The position numbers and the translations under genes were made by a program. Below are positions 1-7,447 of a stretch of DNA of 44,771 nt, one piece after another (positions within the stretch are counted from its first letter, which is position 1; the number at the start of each line of letters is the position of its first letter). This stretch comes from an uncultured Flavobacteriales bacterium (GTDB taxonomy: Bacteria > Bacteroidota > Bacteroidia > Flavobacteriales_D > Sanyastnellaceae): contig CALLLH010000004.1 of the NCBI GenBank assembly GCA_938082505.1, positions 1 through 44,771 of the forward strand, given 5' to 3'. The notes beneath the pieces were generated by a model. It was given only the letters and a program-made list of their open reading frames with translations. It was not told where the DNA came from and made no database searches.

Positions 1-308
1 CGATGGCCTCTGCGAGACCTGCGAAGCCGGCGTCATCGTGGACAACGACGCCGATGACGACGGCGTCTGTGATGCCGACGAAGTAGCCGGTTGCCAGGAC
101 AATACCGCCTGCAACTACAATCCAGCCGCCACCGACAGCGACGACAGCTGCACCTTCACCGATGGCCTCTGCGAGACCTGCGAAGGCGGGGTGATCGTGG
201 ACAACGACGCCGATGACGACGGCGTCTGTGATGCCGACGAAGTAGCCGGTTGCCAGGACAATACCGCCTGCAACTACAATCCGGCCGCCACCGACAGCGA
301 CGACAGCT
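1..308 (+). repeat. Near-identical 159-bp tandem duplication inside the repeat protein
   Basis: Bases 1-149 recur at 160-308 with only a handful of changes (for example gccggcgtcatc against ggcggggtgatc, and ccagcc against ccggcc). The period is 159 bp, or 53 codons, so the frame is kept. Other repeats of the gene are similar in protein but much more divergent in DNA, so this copy is recent. Confidence 0.9.
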
Positions 309-1744
309 GTTTGTTCGATGACGCCTTGGGCATCTGTGGAGGGATTTGCCCATCCGACATGGACAGCGACGGCATCTGCGACAATGAAGACCCCTGCGTT
401 GGACAGTACGATGCACTAGGCGATTGCAATGGCGGTTGCCCGGCCGACCTTGACAACGACGACATCTGCGACACCGTGGACCCCTGTGTTGGAGCGTTGG
501 ATGTTCTGGGCGTCTGCAATGGTGGTTGCACCGCAGACGCAGACCAGGATGGCATCTGCGACGATGTGGACGACTGCGTAGGCCAATACGACGCCCTCGG
601 CATTTGCAACGGCACCTGCACGGCGGATGCGGACCTTGACGGCGTTTGCGACAGCGATGAAATATTCGGTTGCACCGATGGCAACGCCTGCAACTATGAC
701 GCCGAGGCGACAGAAGAAGATGATTCGTGCGAATACCTCGACGTGCTGGACATCTGCGGCGGAGGATGTGCAGCCGACGCGGACAATGATGGCATTTGTG
801 ACGACATCGACGTCTGCGTAGGCTCGTACGACGCCTTGGGAGACTGCAACGGGAACTGCCCGGCAGACATTGACGGTGATGACATTTGCGATACCGAAGA
901 CCCGTGCATTGGAAGCTATGACGCCCTTGGCGTCTGCAATGGAGACTGCGATGCCGACCTGGATGGGGATGGCGTCTGTGACACGGATGAGATTTATGGT
1001 TGCACCGATGAAAACGCCTGCAACTTTGACCCATCCGCCACGGAGGAAGATGACAGCTGCCAGCAATTGGATGCCCTTGACGAATGTGGCGGCACCTGTG
1101 CGACGGACGCGGATGAAGACGGAATCTGCGACGATGTGGACGACTGTGTCGGACCGTATGACGCGCTCGGCGTTTGCAACGGCACGTGCACTGCGGACTT
1201 TGACGGTGATGGCGTCTGCGACAGCGAGGAGATCTTCGGCTGCACGGACACCTCGGCCTGCAACTTCAACCCGGACGCCACTGAAAATGATGACAGTTGT
1301 GCTGTTGAGGACGCCATAGGGATCTGTGGAGGCGACTGCCCCTGTGACCAGAACGGAAACGGCATCTGTGACGGAGAGGAACTCCAATGCCCGGACTTCA
1401 ACGGCAACGGAGTGTGCGATGGGGAAGAGGTGTTTGGATGCTCCTACATGGAGGCCTGCAATTATGACGCCGCCGTCACCTCGGACGATGGAAGTTGCTT
1501 CTATCCTTTGCCAGGATTCGACTGCGATGGCAATAACCTCTCAAGCGATGAACTCTACTATGGCTGTACCTATCCTCAAGCCATCAACTACAGTGCTGCT
1601 GCTGATGTGGACAACGGATCATGCCTGTTCCTCGATGTGATTTCGGAAATCGGACCCTGCTATTTCGACATCACGGATGACGGCATTGTCAACACCCCCG
1701 ACCTCTTGATCCTCCTCCAATACTGGGAGTCCATCTGCGAGTGA
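2..1744 (+). CDS. Cys/Asp-rich calcium-binding repeat protein with dockerin-like C-terminus (5' partial)
   Basis: The reading frame is open at the left edge, so the true start and any signal peptide lie outside the window. What is visible (about 580 residues) is almost entirely repeats of two kinds. The first is a thrombospondin type 3-like Ca2+ loop of the form DxDxDGICDxxDxC. The second is a GCTDxxACNYDPxATEDDDSC module with linkers such as DALGxCNGxC. The last 30 residues hold a single dockerin-like half (DITDDGIVNTPDLLILLQYW) followed by a final Cys. Such proteins are secreted, Ca2+-stabilised stalk or surface adhesins in marine Bacteroidota. No T9SS sorting domain is visible after the dockerin-like end. 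Calcium binding is inferred from the motif, and function as an adhesin is a guess from the family. A terminator follows the stop. Confidence 0.85.
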   Translation, partial: DGLCETCEAGVIVDNDADDDGVCDADEVAGCQDNTACNYNPAATDSDDSCTFTDGLCETCEGGVIVDNDADDDGVCDADEVAGCQDNTACNYNPAATDSDDSCLFDDALGICGGICPSDMDSDGICDNEDPCVGQYDALGDCNGGCPADLDNDDICDTVDPCVGALDVLGVCNGGCTADADQDGICDDVDDCVGQYDALGICNGTCTADADLDGVCDSDEIFGCTDGNACNYDAEATEEDDSCEYLDVLDICGGGCAADADNDGICDDIDVCVGSYDALGDCNGNCPADIDGDDICDTEDPCIGSYDALGVCNGDCDADLDGDGVCDTDEIYGCTDENACNFDPSATEEDDSCQQLDALDECGGTCATDADEDGICDDVDDCVGPYDALGVCNGTCTADFDGDGVCDSEEIFGCTDTSACNFNPDATENDDSCAVEDAIGICGGDCPCDQNGNGICDGEELQCPDFNGNGVCDGEEVFGCSYMEACNYDAAVTSDDGSCFYPLPGFDCDGNNLSSDELYYGCTYPQAINYSAAADVDNGSCLFLDVISEIGPCYFDITDDGIVNTPDLLILLQYWESICE

Positions 1745-1770
1745 ATGCGAACTGACGAAGACAAAAGAGA

Positions 1771-1799
1771 AGCCGCGCCTTGAAAGGGCGCGGCTTTTC
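1771..1799 (+). terminator. Rho-independent terminator, probably bidirectional
   Basis: A 9-bp stem AGCCGCGCC / GGCGCGGCT (1771-1779 with 1787-1795) with a 7-nt loop is followed by TTTT. It sits between two convergent genes. On the minus strand the same stem is followed by TCTCTTTT, so it may also serve the thioredoxin-like gene. Confidence 0.85.
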
Positions 1800-1838
1800 A
1801 TTTCAAGATGTTATCCGGTGAGCCCCATTGTGGGCGTC

Positions 1839-3347
1839 TCACTTCATTCCGTTTTCTTCCTCAGCGCGCATCAGGATCTCACGGATCTGTTCAGCACCGA
1901 CCTGCTTGGCGATGACCTTCTTGTCGCGGTCGAGCAGGAACATCTTCGGCGTGGCATAGACATCGAACGTCGTCCGGAAATTCAAACTCTGCAACGTGGT
2001 CACACCCGCCATGATCAAGGCCGTAGCTGAATCCGAAGCGTTGATCTGAGGGTTGTCGGAAACGTGGATCCAATCCTTGATGTCCTTCTTCCGGACATAA
2101 TCCAACCAGGGCTCCGGTTCGAAATCATTGCCGATGGCATAGATCTCCAGGCCCTTCGGATGCCACTCCTCATACAACTCCATCAATTTGGGCATCTCCT
2201 TCTTGCAGTGCCCACAGGTGGATTCCCAGATTGACAGCAGTGTGTATTCCGAATCCACATCATACAGGGATTTCCAGACCTGCTGGGATGTATCCGGAAG
2301 GATGATGTTGGGCACCCTCTGGCCACACAATGCAAACCGCAGATCTTCTGCACGGTCCGTCACCTTCTTGAGCTGCTCTTCATTGAGCCAATCCGCCCTG
2401 CCGGTGGAATAATACCGATCCACGAGTGCCACGAACACCTTGTCCATGCACATCACCTGGCTCTTTTCAGCCGAGAAGGTGAAGAAATGGACGAGGTACT
2501 TGAACATATCCGGATCGCCTTCCGCCTTGGTGATGAGCTTGGTCACCTCCACCAGGGCTGTATCCGGCAATTGGGGCATCACCCCATTCCAATACTGCTC
2601 GAGCAGATTGTGCAATGCAGGGTCCCGCACCAAGCGACCATCCGTAAAGTCGACCCGCTCCCAATACAGGTCGCGGAATTTGTAGTACCTCCACAACTGT
2701 GGGTTGGCCGCATCCAGTGGAGCCTCGGGAACATCAGGTTCCTGCACCATGCGGATCATCTTGGCGAACAGGGTTCCTCCGTGCTCCTCCTGCAGGCTGT
2801 ATTGCCTCGCTTCCACCTGAAGATTCAAGACTTCGAGGTCTTGCCTCAATTTGGCCTTTTCCGCTTCGGTCATGGTGGAGTCCTTCGCCCTTTCATCGAG
2901 GGGTGCACGCTTGTTGCGCATTTCCTGGATGAAGGCGAGGTAGTCATAGAACAAGCGTGTATCCTCACCTTGCTTCACCACAACGCTGCCGGGCAAATCC
3001 GTCACATCCGCCTCAAGTGCGATGTGCGAACCGGTCACGATGACTTCGATGAGGCCACTGCCGGGCAACACCGCCCCGTATTTGCCTCCTTTTTCAGGAG
3101 CCGGAGAAGGGAAACCGAATTTGCCTTTGGAATCGACGACCGCCGTATCGGCGTAGTACATCCGGTTCCCGTAATAGTTGGCCAGGAAAATGGTGTCCCC
3201 CTCATTCAACCCCTGGACGTTGAATTGGATCTCTGCGTCGGACTGGGCGCAGAGCCCGTTCGCAAAGCCTGAAAGCAGGAGGGAGGAAGCCAAGGCTGTG
3301 GCCATCATGAGCGCGGCGTGGCAAGGCATGGAAAGGGAGATTCTCAT
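1839..3347 (-). CDS. TlpA-like thioredoxin-fold protein with DUF4369/DUF5106-type N-terminal region
   Basis: The 502-residue protein has a long hydrophobic N-terminus ending around residue 35 (signal peptide, cleavage after CAQ). A beta-rich DUF4369-like domain covers roughly 40-120, then comes a helical middle section. The C-terminal thioredoxin fold carries the active-site motif ESTCGHCKKEMP near residues 376-387 and the cis-proline segment ATPKMFLLDRD near 470. Bacteroidota use such periplasmic proteins as thiol-disulfide oxidoreductases that keep envelope or cytochrome cysteines reduced. The exact substrate cannot be read from sequence. It is a single gene, divergent from the epimerase with only 35 bp between starts. 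TAAATTAG at 3371-3364 is a one-mismatch -7 element upstream. An ATG seven codons downstream is an alternative start. Confidence 0.85.
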   Translation of the reverse strand: MRISLSMPCHAALMMATALASSLLLSGFANGLCAQSDAEIQFNVQGLNEGDTIFLANYYGNRMYYADTAVVDSKGKFGFPSPAPEKGGKYGAVLPGSGLIEVIVTGSHIALEADVTDLPGSVVVKQGEDTRLFYDYLAFIQEMRNKRAPLDERAKDSTMTEAEKAKLRQDLEVLNLQVEARQYSLQEEHGGTLFAKMIRMVQEPDVPEAPLDAANPQLWRYYKFRDLYWERVDFTDGRLVRDPALHNLLEQYWNGVMPQLPDTALVEVTKLITKAEGDPDMFKYLVHFFTFSAEKSQVMCMDKVFVALVDRYYSTGRADWLNEEQLKKVTDRAEDLRFALCGQRVPNIILPDTSQQVWKSLYDVDSEYTLLSIWESTCGHCKKEMPKLMELYEEWHPKGLEIYAIGNDFEPEPWLDYVRKKDIKDWIHVSDNPQINASDSATALIMAGVTTLQSLNFRTTFDVYATPKMFLLDRDKKVIAKQVGAEQIREILMRAEEENGMK

Positions 3348-3382
3348 GGAGCGGTAATGCGCCGCTAATTTAGCCGAGTACC

Positions 3383-4150
3383 ATGGGTTCCAATGTGAAA
3401 GAGTGCTACGGATGGGGGATCATCGGCTGCGGTTGGCTCGGCAGGGCGTTTGCACGCCGGATGTCGGAGAAGGGCGAGCGCGTCTGGGGCAGCACACAGT
3501 CCGAGCACAACTTCCCCGCCATTGCCGAAACCGGTGCCCTGCCCATCAGGTGCAACTTCGATGGAAAAAGTCCGCCACAGAGCGCCTGCCCCCCGTGCCG
3601 TCGCCTGCTCGTGGCCGTCAGCCCCCGGGTTGACGTCCAGTCCCTTGCCATTGCTGTCCAGTCGGCACTCCAGGACCAGACCCGATGGGTCGTCATGATT
3701 TCATCTACGAGTGTCTACCCTACGGAACCGGGGCGATACAGCGAAGAGGACGCAGTCGACAGGATAAGTCCGCATTCCGGAGTCCGCATCCTCCACATGG
3801 AGCAATCCATGACCCGCTACAACACCACCGTCCTGCGGGCAGGAGGACTGATTGGACCAGGTCGGCCCCTGTTTCGGCCATCGGCTCCCCAAGGCGCTCC
3901 AGACAAGCCATTGGTGGTCATCCATCAGGAGGACGTCATCCGCGCCATCGTCCATGCGACAGAACAGAAATTGGAAGGTCCTGCCAACCTTGTTTGCCCC
4001 GTGTCGAGAACCCGGTCGGAATGCCTTGGACCAGCGCCACCGACAGAACCATCAGCCGCGAACAGGTCGATTTCTGTTGGGCGCCTCCTCGACAGCGGCT
4101 TTCAATTCCACCATCCCGATCCTGCGGCCATGCCCCATCTTCACCCCTGA
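3383..4150 (+). CDS. NAD(P)-binding epimerase-like protein (YeeZ-type extended SDR)
   Basis: The 255-residue protein starts with a Rossmann dinucleotide-binding loop, GIIGCGWLGRAFARRM (GxGxxG at about residues 15-20). It then has the SDR serine and tyrosine region ISSTSVYP, the family segment VLRAGGLIGPGR, and IHQEDVIRAIVHA, where the quinone-reductase/epimerase-like YeeZ group contacts the cofactor. The C-terminal ending ISVGRLLDSGFQFHHPD matches the usual end of this family, but the stretch just before it is shorter than I expect, so the protein is somewhat compact. Substrate unknown. The hydrolase gene follows after 9 bp, so the two are probably co-transcribed. Confidence 0.75.
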   Translation: MGSNVKECYGWGIIGCGWLGRAFARRMSEKGERVWGSTQSEHNFPAIAETGALPIRCNFDGKSPPQSACPPCRRLLVAVSPRVDVQSLAIAVQSALQDQTRWVVMISSTSVYPTEPGRYSEEDAVDRISPHSGVRILHMEQSMTRYNTTVLRAGGLIGPGRPLFRPSAPQGAPDKPLVVIHQEDVIRAIVHATEQKLEGPANLVCPVSRTRSECLGPAPPTEPSAANRSISVGRLLDSGFQFHHPDPAAMPHLHP

Positions 4151-4159
4151 ATCCTTCTC

Positions 4160-5047
4160 ATGAAGCAACTGCCATTCCTGCTCGAAAGATCCGGTGAACG
4201 CCCCATTCATGGCAGGTGGCATCTTCCCGAAGCAGAAGCCCAGGCCGAGGGTACGATCCTGTTTCTGCATGGATACAAGGGATACATGGATTGGGGAGCC
4301 TGGTCGATGGTGGGCGACGCATGCGCTCAAGCCGGATGGAGAATGCTGCGGATCAACTTCACCCACAACGGCACCACCCCTGAAACCCCGGCGGATTTCA
4401 CCGACATCGAAGCCTTTGCATCGAACACGTACCGCCGTGAATTGGAGGAAACCCTTGCCGTCATCGAGGCCCTTCGAACAACAGGCCCATCCATTGAGGG
4501 CGCCACCGTCCATCAGCCCCTGGCCATCATTGGACACAGCCGGGGAGGTGGCATCGCTTGTCTTGCTGCCAAGGAGGCGGACAAACAGCTGAAACGAGCG
4601 GGCAACCGAGGAGTGGATGCGCTTGTGACATGGGCCGCCGTAGCCGATTTCGGCACGCGCTTTCCACAAGGCAGCGCGTTCGATGAATGGCGCTCCTCAG
4701 GAAGACTCGAAGTCATCAACCACCGCACACGCCAAATCCTGCACCACGACTGGTCCTTCTACGCTGATTTCGAGCACCACGCACAGCGGCTCAACATCGA
4801 ACAGGCCGTCCGTGACTTCGGCGGACGGGTGATGGTGGCCCACAGCACGGACGATGCAGCCGTGGATGTCGACCATGCCTTGAGGCTTCATGCTTGGTCA
4901 AGCGATGGAACGCTGGAGTTGCTGAAGCACGGAGGGCACACTTTCGGCGCCATGGAACCCTGGACCGAACTGGAATTGCCGGAATCACTCATGGCCCTGA
5001 CGCAAGCGACCCTGCGCTTCCTCAAGGAAGGCAGGGCCGCAGAATAG
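4160..5047 (+). CDS. Alpha/beta hydrolase (dienelactone hydrolase-like)
   Basis: The 295-residue protein shows a complete alpha/beta-hydrolase layout. The oxyanion-hole segment LFLHGYKGYMDW comes early, the nucleophile elbow is GHSRGGG (Ser near residue 124), an acid candidate lies in STDDAAVD, and the catalytic His is in KHGGHTFGA. No signal peptide is seen, so it is probably cytoplasmic. It belongs to the large group of uncharacterised esterases or serine aminopeptidase-like hydrolases, and the substrate cannot be inferred. It lies 9 bp after the epimerase gene and runs convergently into the T9SS cargo gene. Confidence 0.8.
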   Translation: MKQLPFLLERSGERPIHGRWHLPEAEAQAEGTILFLHGYKGYMDWGAWSMVGDACAQAGWRMLRINFTHNGTTPETPADFTDIEAFASNTYRRELEETLAVIEALRTTGPSIEGATVHQPLAIIGHSRGGGIACLAAKEADKQLKRAGNRGVDALVTWAAVADFGTRFPQGSAFDEWRSSGRLEVINHRTRQILHHDWSFYADFEHHAQRLNIEQAVRDFGGRVMVAHSTDDAAVDVDHALRLHAWSSDGTLELLKHGGHTFGAMEPWTELELPESLMALTQATLRFLKEGRAAE

Positions 5048-5060
5048 AGGGGAAACGCGT

Positions 5061-5957
5061 TCAGTGCCGCACGACAAGCTTGCGCAAGCCTTGGCCTGAT
5101 TCCGGACCGAACAGGTAGACACCTTCAGGAATATCCAATGTCAAGGACTGCTGGGCCACTTCAACCGCAACCCGGCTGACCTCTCGGCCCATCAGGTCGA
5201 GCACGACCAGCTGCTGGGCCTCGAGAATACCGCTCAGGTTGATCTGGCCATCGGAAGGATTGGGAGAGAATCCGAAAGGCTCCGCCACGACATCATCGAC
5301 ACCGACCAGGTCGACATCACTCTCCGCCAAAGTCACATTGTCCACATAGTACAGGCCGATTGTCTGGCCGTCGCCCAACGCATAGAAGTTGATGCTGCTG
5401 AAGTCACCGGCATAGGCCGCCTGGAAAACCTCATCTCCATCAATCCACATCTTGAACAGATCCTGATCGAGGTCCACGACGAAGCGCACATTGAACCACT
5501 CGCTCAGAGGAACCGCGGAAGGCGCCATGCCCCAAGGGCCGTTGGCCTCGACATCTCCGGTAGTGGTGGCAAAAAAGTTGCACTGCCAACTGTCCGTACC
5601 CGCTCCCGGAACATCCGTTCCCTGGACATTGAAGTAGGCAGAGTTGCCATCCGGGACATACATGTCCCAATCGAGGCTCCAATTTCCTTCAGTCTTGTCC
5701 ACATTCATGATCACATCCATCGGACCGCCCTGGACACTCTGGGCTTCGATTTTCAGGGAGTTCACACCTTCGGATGCATATTCATCCGTGATCTGGGCAT
5801 CCCAATCACTGCCAGGACTTCCGCCCGGCCATGGTTCGAATTGTTCACTGACAACACAGATGAAATCATCCACGGCGTAGGATTCGAATCCTTCCTCAAA
5901 TTGAGCAAAGGAGGTAGTGGCTGCAAACAAGGCAACCGGGAGTACAAGTTTTTTCAT
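5061..5957 (-). CDS. Secreted T9SS cargo with jelly-roll (LamG-like) domain
   Basis: The 298-residue protein begins with a clean signal peptide (MKKLVLPVALFAATTSFAQ). Residues ~20-215 look like a concanavalin-type jelly roll: FEEGFESY opening, then paired strands with WSLDWDMYVP and LFKMWIDGDEVFQ. The C-terminal ~75 residues are a type A T9SS sorting domain: FSPNPSDGQINLSG, then VVLDLMGREV, PEGVYLF and a basic last strand RKLVVRH. It is therefore expected to cross the outer membrane and be surface-attached or released. Ligand unknown, but the fold is typical of polysaccharide-binding proteins. A promoter with good spacing lies just upstream. Confidence 0.85.
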   Translation of the reverse strand: MKKLVLPVALFAATTSFAQFEEGFESYAVDDFICVVSEQFEPWPGGSPGSDWDAQITDEYASEGVNSLKIEAQSVQGGPMDVIMNVDKTEGNWSLDWDMYVPDGNSAYFNVQGTDVPGAGTDSWQCNFFATTTGDVEANGPWGMAPSAVPLSEWFNVRFVVDLDQDLFKMWIDGDEVFQAAYAGDFSSINFYALGDGQTIGLYYVDNVTLAESDVDLVGVDDVVAEPFGFSPNPSDGQINLSGILEAQQLVVLDLMGREVSRVAVEVAQQSLTLDIPEGVYLFGPESGQGLRKLVVRH

Positions 5958-5975
5958 GCTTTGTTTTGAACTGCT

Positions 5976-6005
5976 GAAAATTACACGCTCTCAAAAAACC
6001 ACCAA
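5976..6005 (-). promoter_or_regulatory. Bacteroidota-type promoter for the jelly-roll T9SS gene
   Basis: On the minus strand TTG (6005-6003) is followed after exactly 19 nt by TAATTTTC (5983-5976), one mismatch from TAnnTTTG. The predicted start of transcription leaves a leader of about 14 nt. Confidence 0.5.
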
Positions 6006-6011
6006 GTCCAA

Positions 6012-6848
6012 ATGCAAGGAATAGGGAACATTCGAAAGTTGAAGAGCGGATTGGGCGAGCGCGGAGCCGTCGAATACCACTGGGTCCCCAGGGATATTCT
6101 CGACCCCATGGAAGCCTTCAGCCTCGCCGATTCCATCGGCAGGTCCCTGCATTTGCGGCGTCTTGGCAAGATCCACTGTACCGTTACGGGGCGGTCCATC
6201 CGCAAAACCTATGGCGATGGAATGTCATTCGAGGCATTCCAATCGTCGCCATTGGCAGTGGAGAGCATCATCAATCCGGAGCTCAGCCGCATCCATGAGG
6301 GCATCGCATTGCGGGATGCGGAATGGGAAGAGGCCCACCACAACCAGCCCCACATTGTCTATCTCAGCCATACCGGGGGAGTGAAGGTGGGGGTCACGAG
6401 AACCACGCAAGTTCCCTACCGTTGGATCGACCAGGGAGCGACCGGGGCCATCATACTCGCGGAAACCCCGTATCGACAATTGGCCGGACTCATCGAGGTC
6501 GCCATGAAGGAACATTTCGCTGACAAGACACGATGGCGGGCCATGCTGACAATCGGAAATCCAGATCCGGACCTGATATCCGAAGCGCTGCTCGAGGCCA
6601 AGGACGAGGCCATTGAGCACTGCCCTCCGGAATTCGAGGATTTCATATCCGAGGATGATACGGTGCACCACCTCCATTTCCCCGCAGTGTCCTTTCCTGA
6701 AAAAGTCCAATCAATCAGCCTGGACAAGGCCAAAGAAATCGAAGGGACACTCGAGGCCATCAAAGGCCAATACTTCCTGTTGGATGGGGGGCGGGTGTTC
6801 AACGTCCGCCGCCATTCCGGCTACCGGGTGGAGTGGACCTTCGGATAA
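6012..6848 (+). CDS. DUF2797 family protein lacking the family's zinc cysteines
   Basis: The 278-residue protein matches the Bacteroidota DUF2797 family, with IVYLSHTGGVKVGVTR, RWIDQGATGAIILAETP, an IEVAMKEHFADKTRWRAML segment, and the C-terminal GQYFLLDGGRVFNVRRHSG. Family members normally carry a Cys-rich zinc-ribbon-like insert before VYL. Here the scaffold is kept (GKIHCTVTG, INPELSRIHEG, DAEWEE), but the positions where I expect cysteines are T, S or A, leaving a single Cys in that stretch. Function of the family is unknown, and the central part resembles GIY-YIG-like folds. The start follows the T9SS gene divergently by 54 bp. The stop is 8 bp from the convergent yqgE stop. Confidence 0.75.
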   Translation: MQGIGNIRKLKSGLGERGAVEYHWVPRDILDPMEAFSLADSIGRSLHLRRLGKIHCTVTGRSIRKTYGDGMSFEAFQSSPLAVESIINPELSRIHEGIALRDAEWEEAHHNQPHIVYLSHTGGVKVGVTRTTQVPYRWIDQGATGAIILAETPYRQLAGLIEVAMKEHFADKTRWRAMLTIGNPDPDLISEALLEAKDEAIEHCPPEFEDFISEDDTVHHLHFPAVSFPEKVQSISLDKAKEIEGTLEAIKGQYFLLDGGRVFNVRRHSGYRVEWTFG

Positions 6849-6856
6849 CCGCGAAC

Positions 6857-7447
6857 TCAATTCAGACTCGGGTCCAAAGGCAGGGTGGAGGCACGCGCAA
6901 ATCCAGGCCCCTTCGAAGCCAACATTCCTTTCCAGAGCCCTTCTGCTGGAGGGTTGAAGATGGCCTCCAGCTTCTGCTCCAGCGGAGCGTCATGGACGTA
7001 CCAGCTGCATTGCTGCATCTCCGCGTCCAATTGCCCCTTCATCCAGCCGCTGTATCCGATGAAGAAACGCACATCACTGTCACCGAATTTCCCTGAAGAC
7101 AAAGCGGCTTTGAGCTCATCGAAATCTCCGCCAAGCCAGAGGCCCGGCAGCACGGGAAGTGCCCCGGAGACGAATTCTCCCAAACGATGGAGATAGAACA
7201 GGCTGTCATCATGCACAGGCCCCCCCATCGAGACACGCTGCTCCAAGGACCAATCCTCAGCGCCGGACATGACGGCTTCCAGTGGCCGATCCGTGAAATT
7301 GTCGAGGACAAAGCCCAATGAGCCGTCCTCATCGTGATCACACAGAAAGATGACCTTTCTGCCAAACCAGACATCGGACATGAATGGCTCCGAAAGGAGG
7401 AATTGCCCCATCCTGGGCTTCGCATCGGCTGAAGGCACGAATTCCAT
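6857..7447 (-). CDS. yqgE: YqgE/AlgH family protein (UPF0301)
   Basis: The 196-residue protein has the family hallmarks GQFLLSEPFMSDVWFGRKVI, LCDHDEDGSLGFVLDN, the central SMGGPVHDDSLFYLHR, and FFIGYSGWMKGQLDAEM. I start it at the ATG 13 codons before GQFLLSEPF, because that gives the usual family length of around 190. The open frame continues upstream without family similarity. The biochemical role of YqgE/AlgH is not settled. AlgH was named from alginate regulation in Pseudomonas. The start codon overlaps the start codon of the divergent M14 peptidase if that gene begins at 7446. Confidence 0.85.
   Translation of the reverse strand: MEFVPSADAKPRMGQFLLSEPFMSDVWFGRKVIFLCDHDEDGSLGFVLDNFTDRPLEAVMSGAEDWSLEQRVSMGGPVHDDSLFYLHRLGEFVSGALPVLPGLWLGGDFDELKAALSSGKFGDSDVRFFIGYSGWMKGQLDAEMQQCSWYVHDAPLEQKLEAIFNPPAEGLWKGMLASKGPGFARASTLPLDPSLN

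Noticed and set aside
156..1034. Long Arg/His/Cys-rich minus-strand frame opposite the repeat protein
   Set aside because: It is a shadow of the repetitive Asp/Gly/Cys codons on the plus strand, with extreme composition.
3383..4150. Frameshift near the end of the epimerase gene, because the segment before its last motif is short
   Set aside because: The final family motif ISVGRLLDSGF is in the same frame as the Rossmann core, so a simple truncation of a loop explains it.
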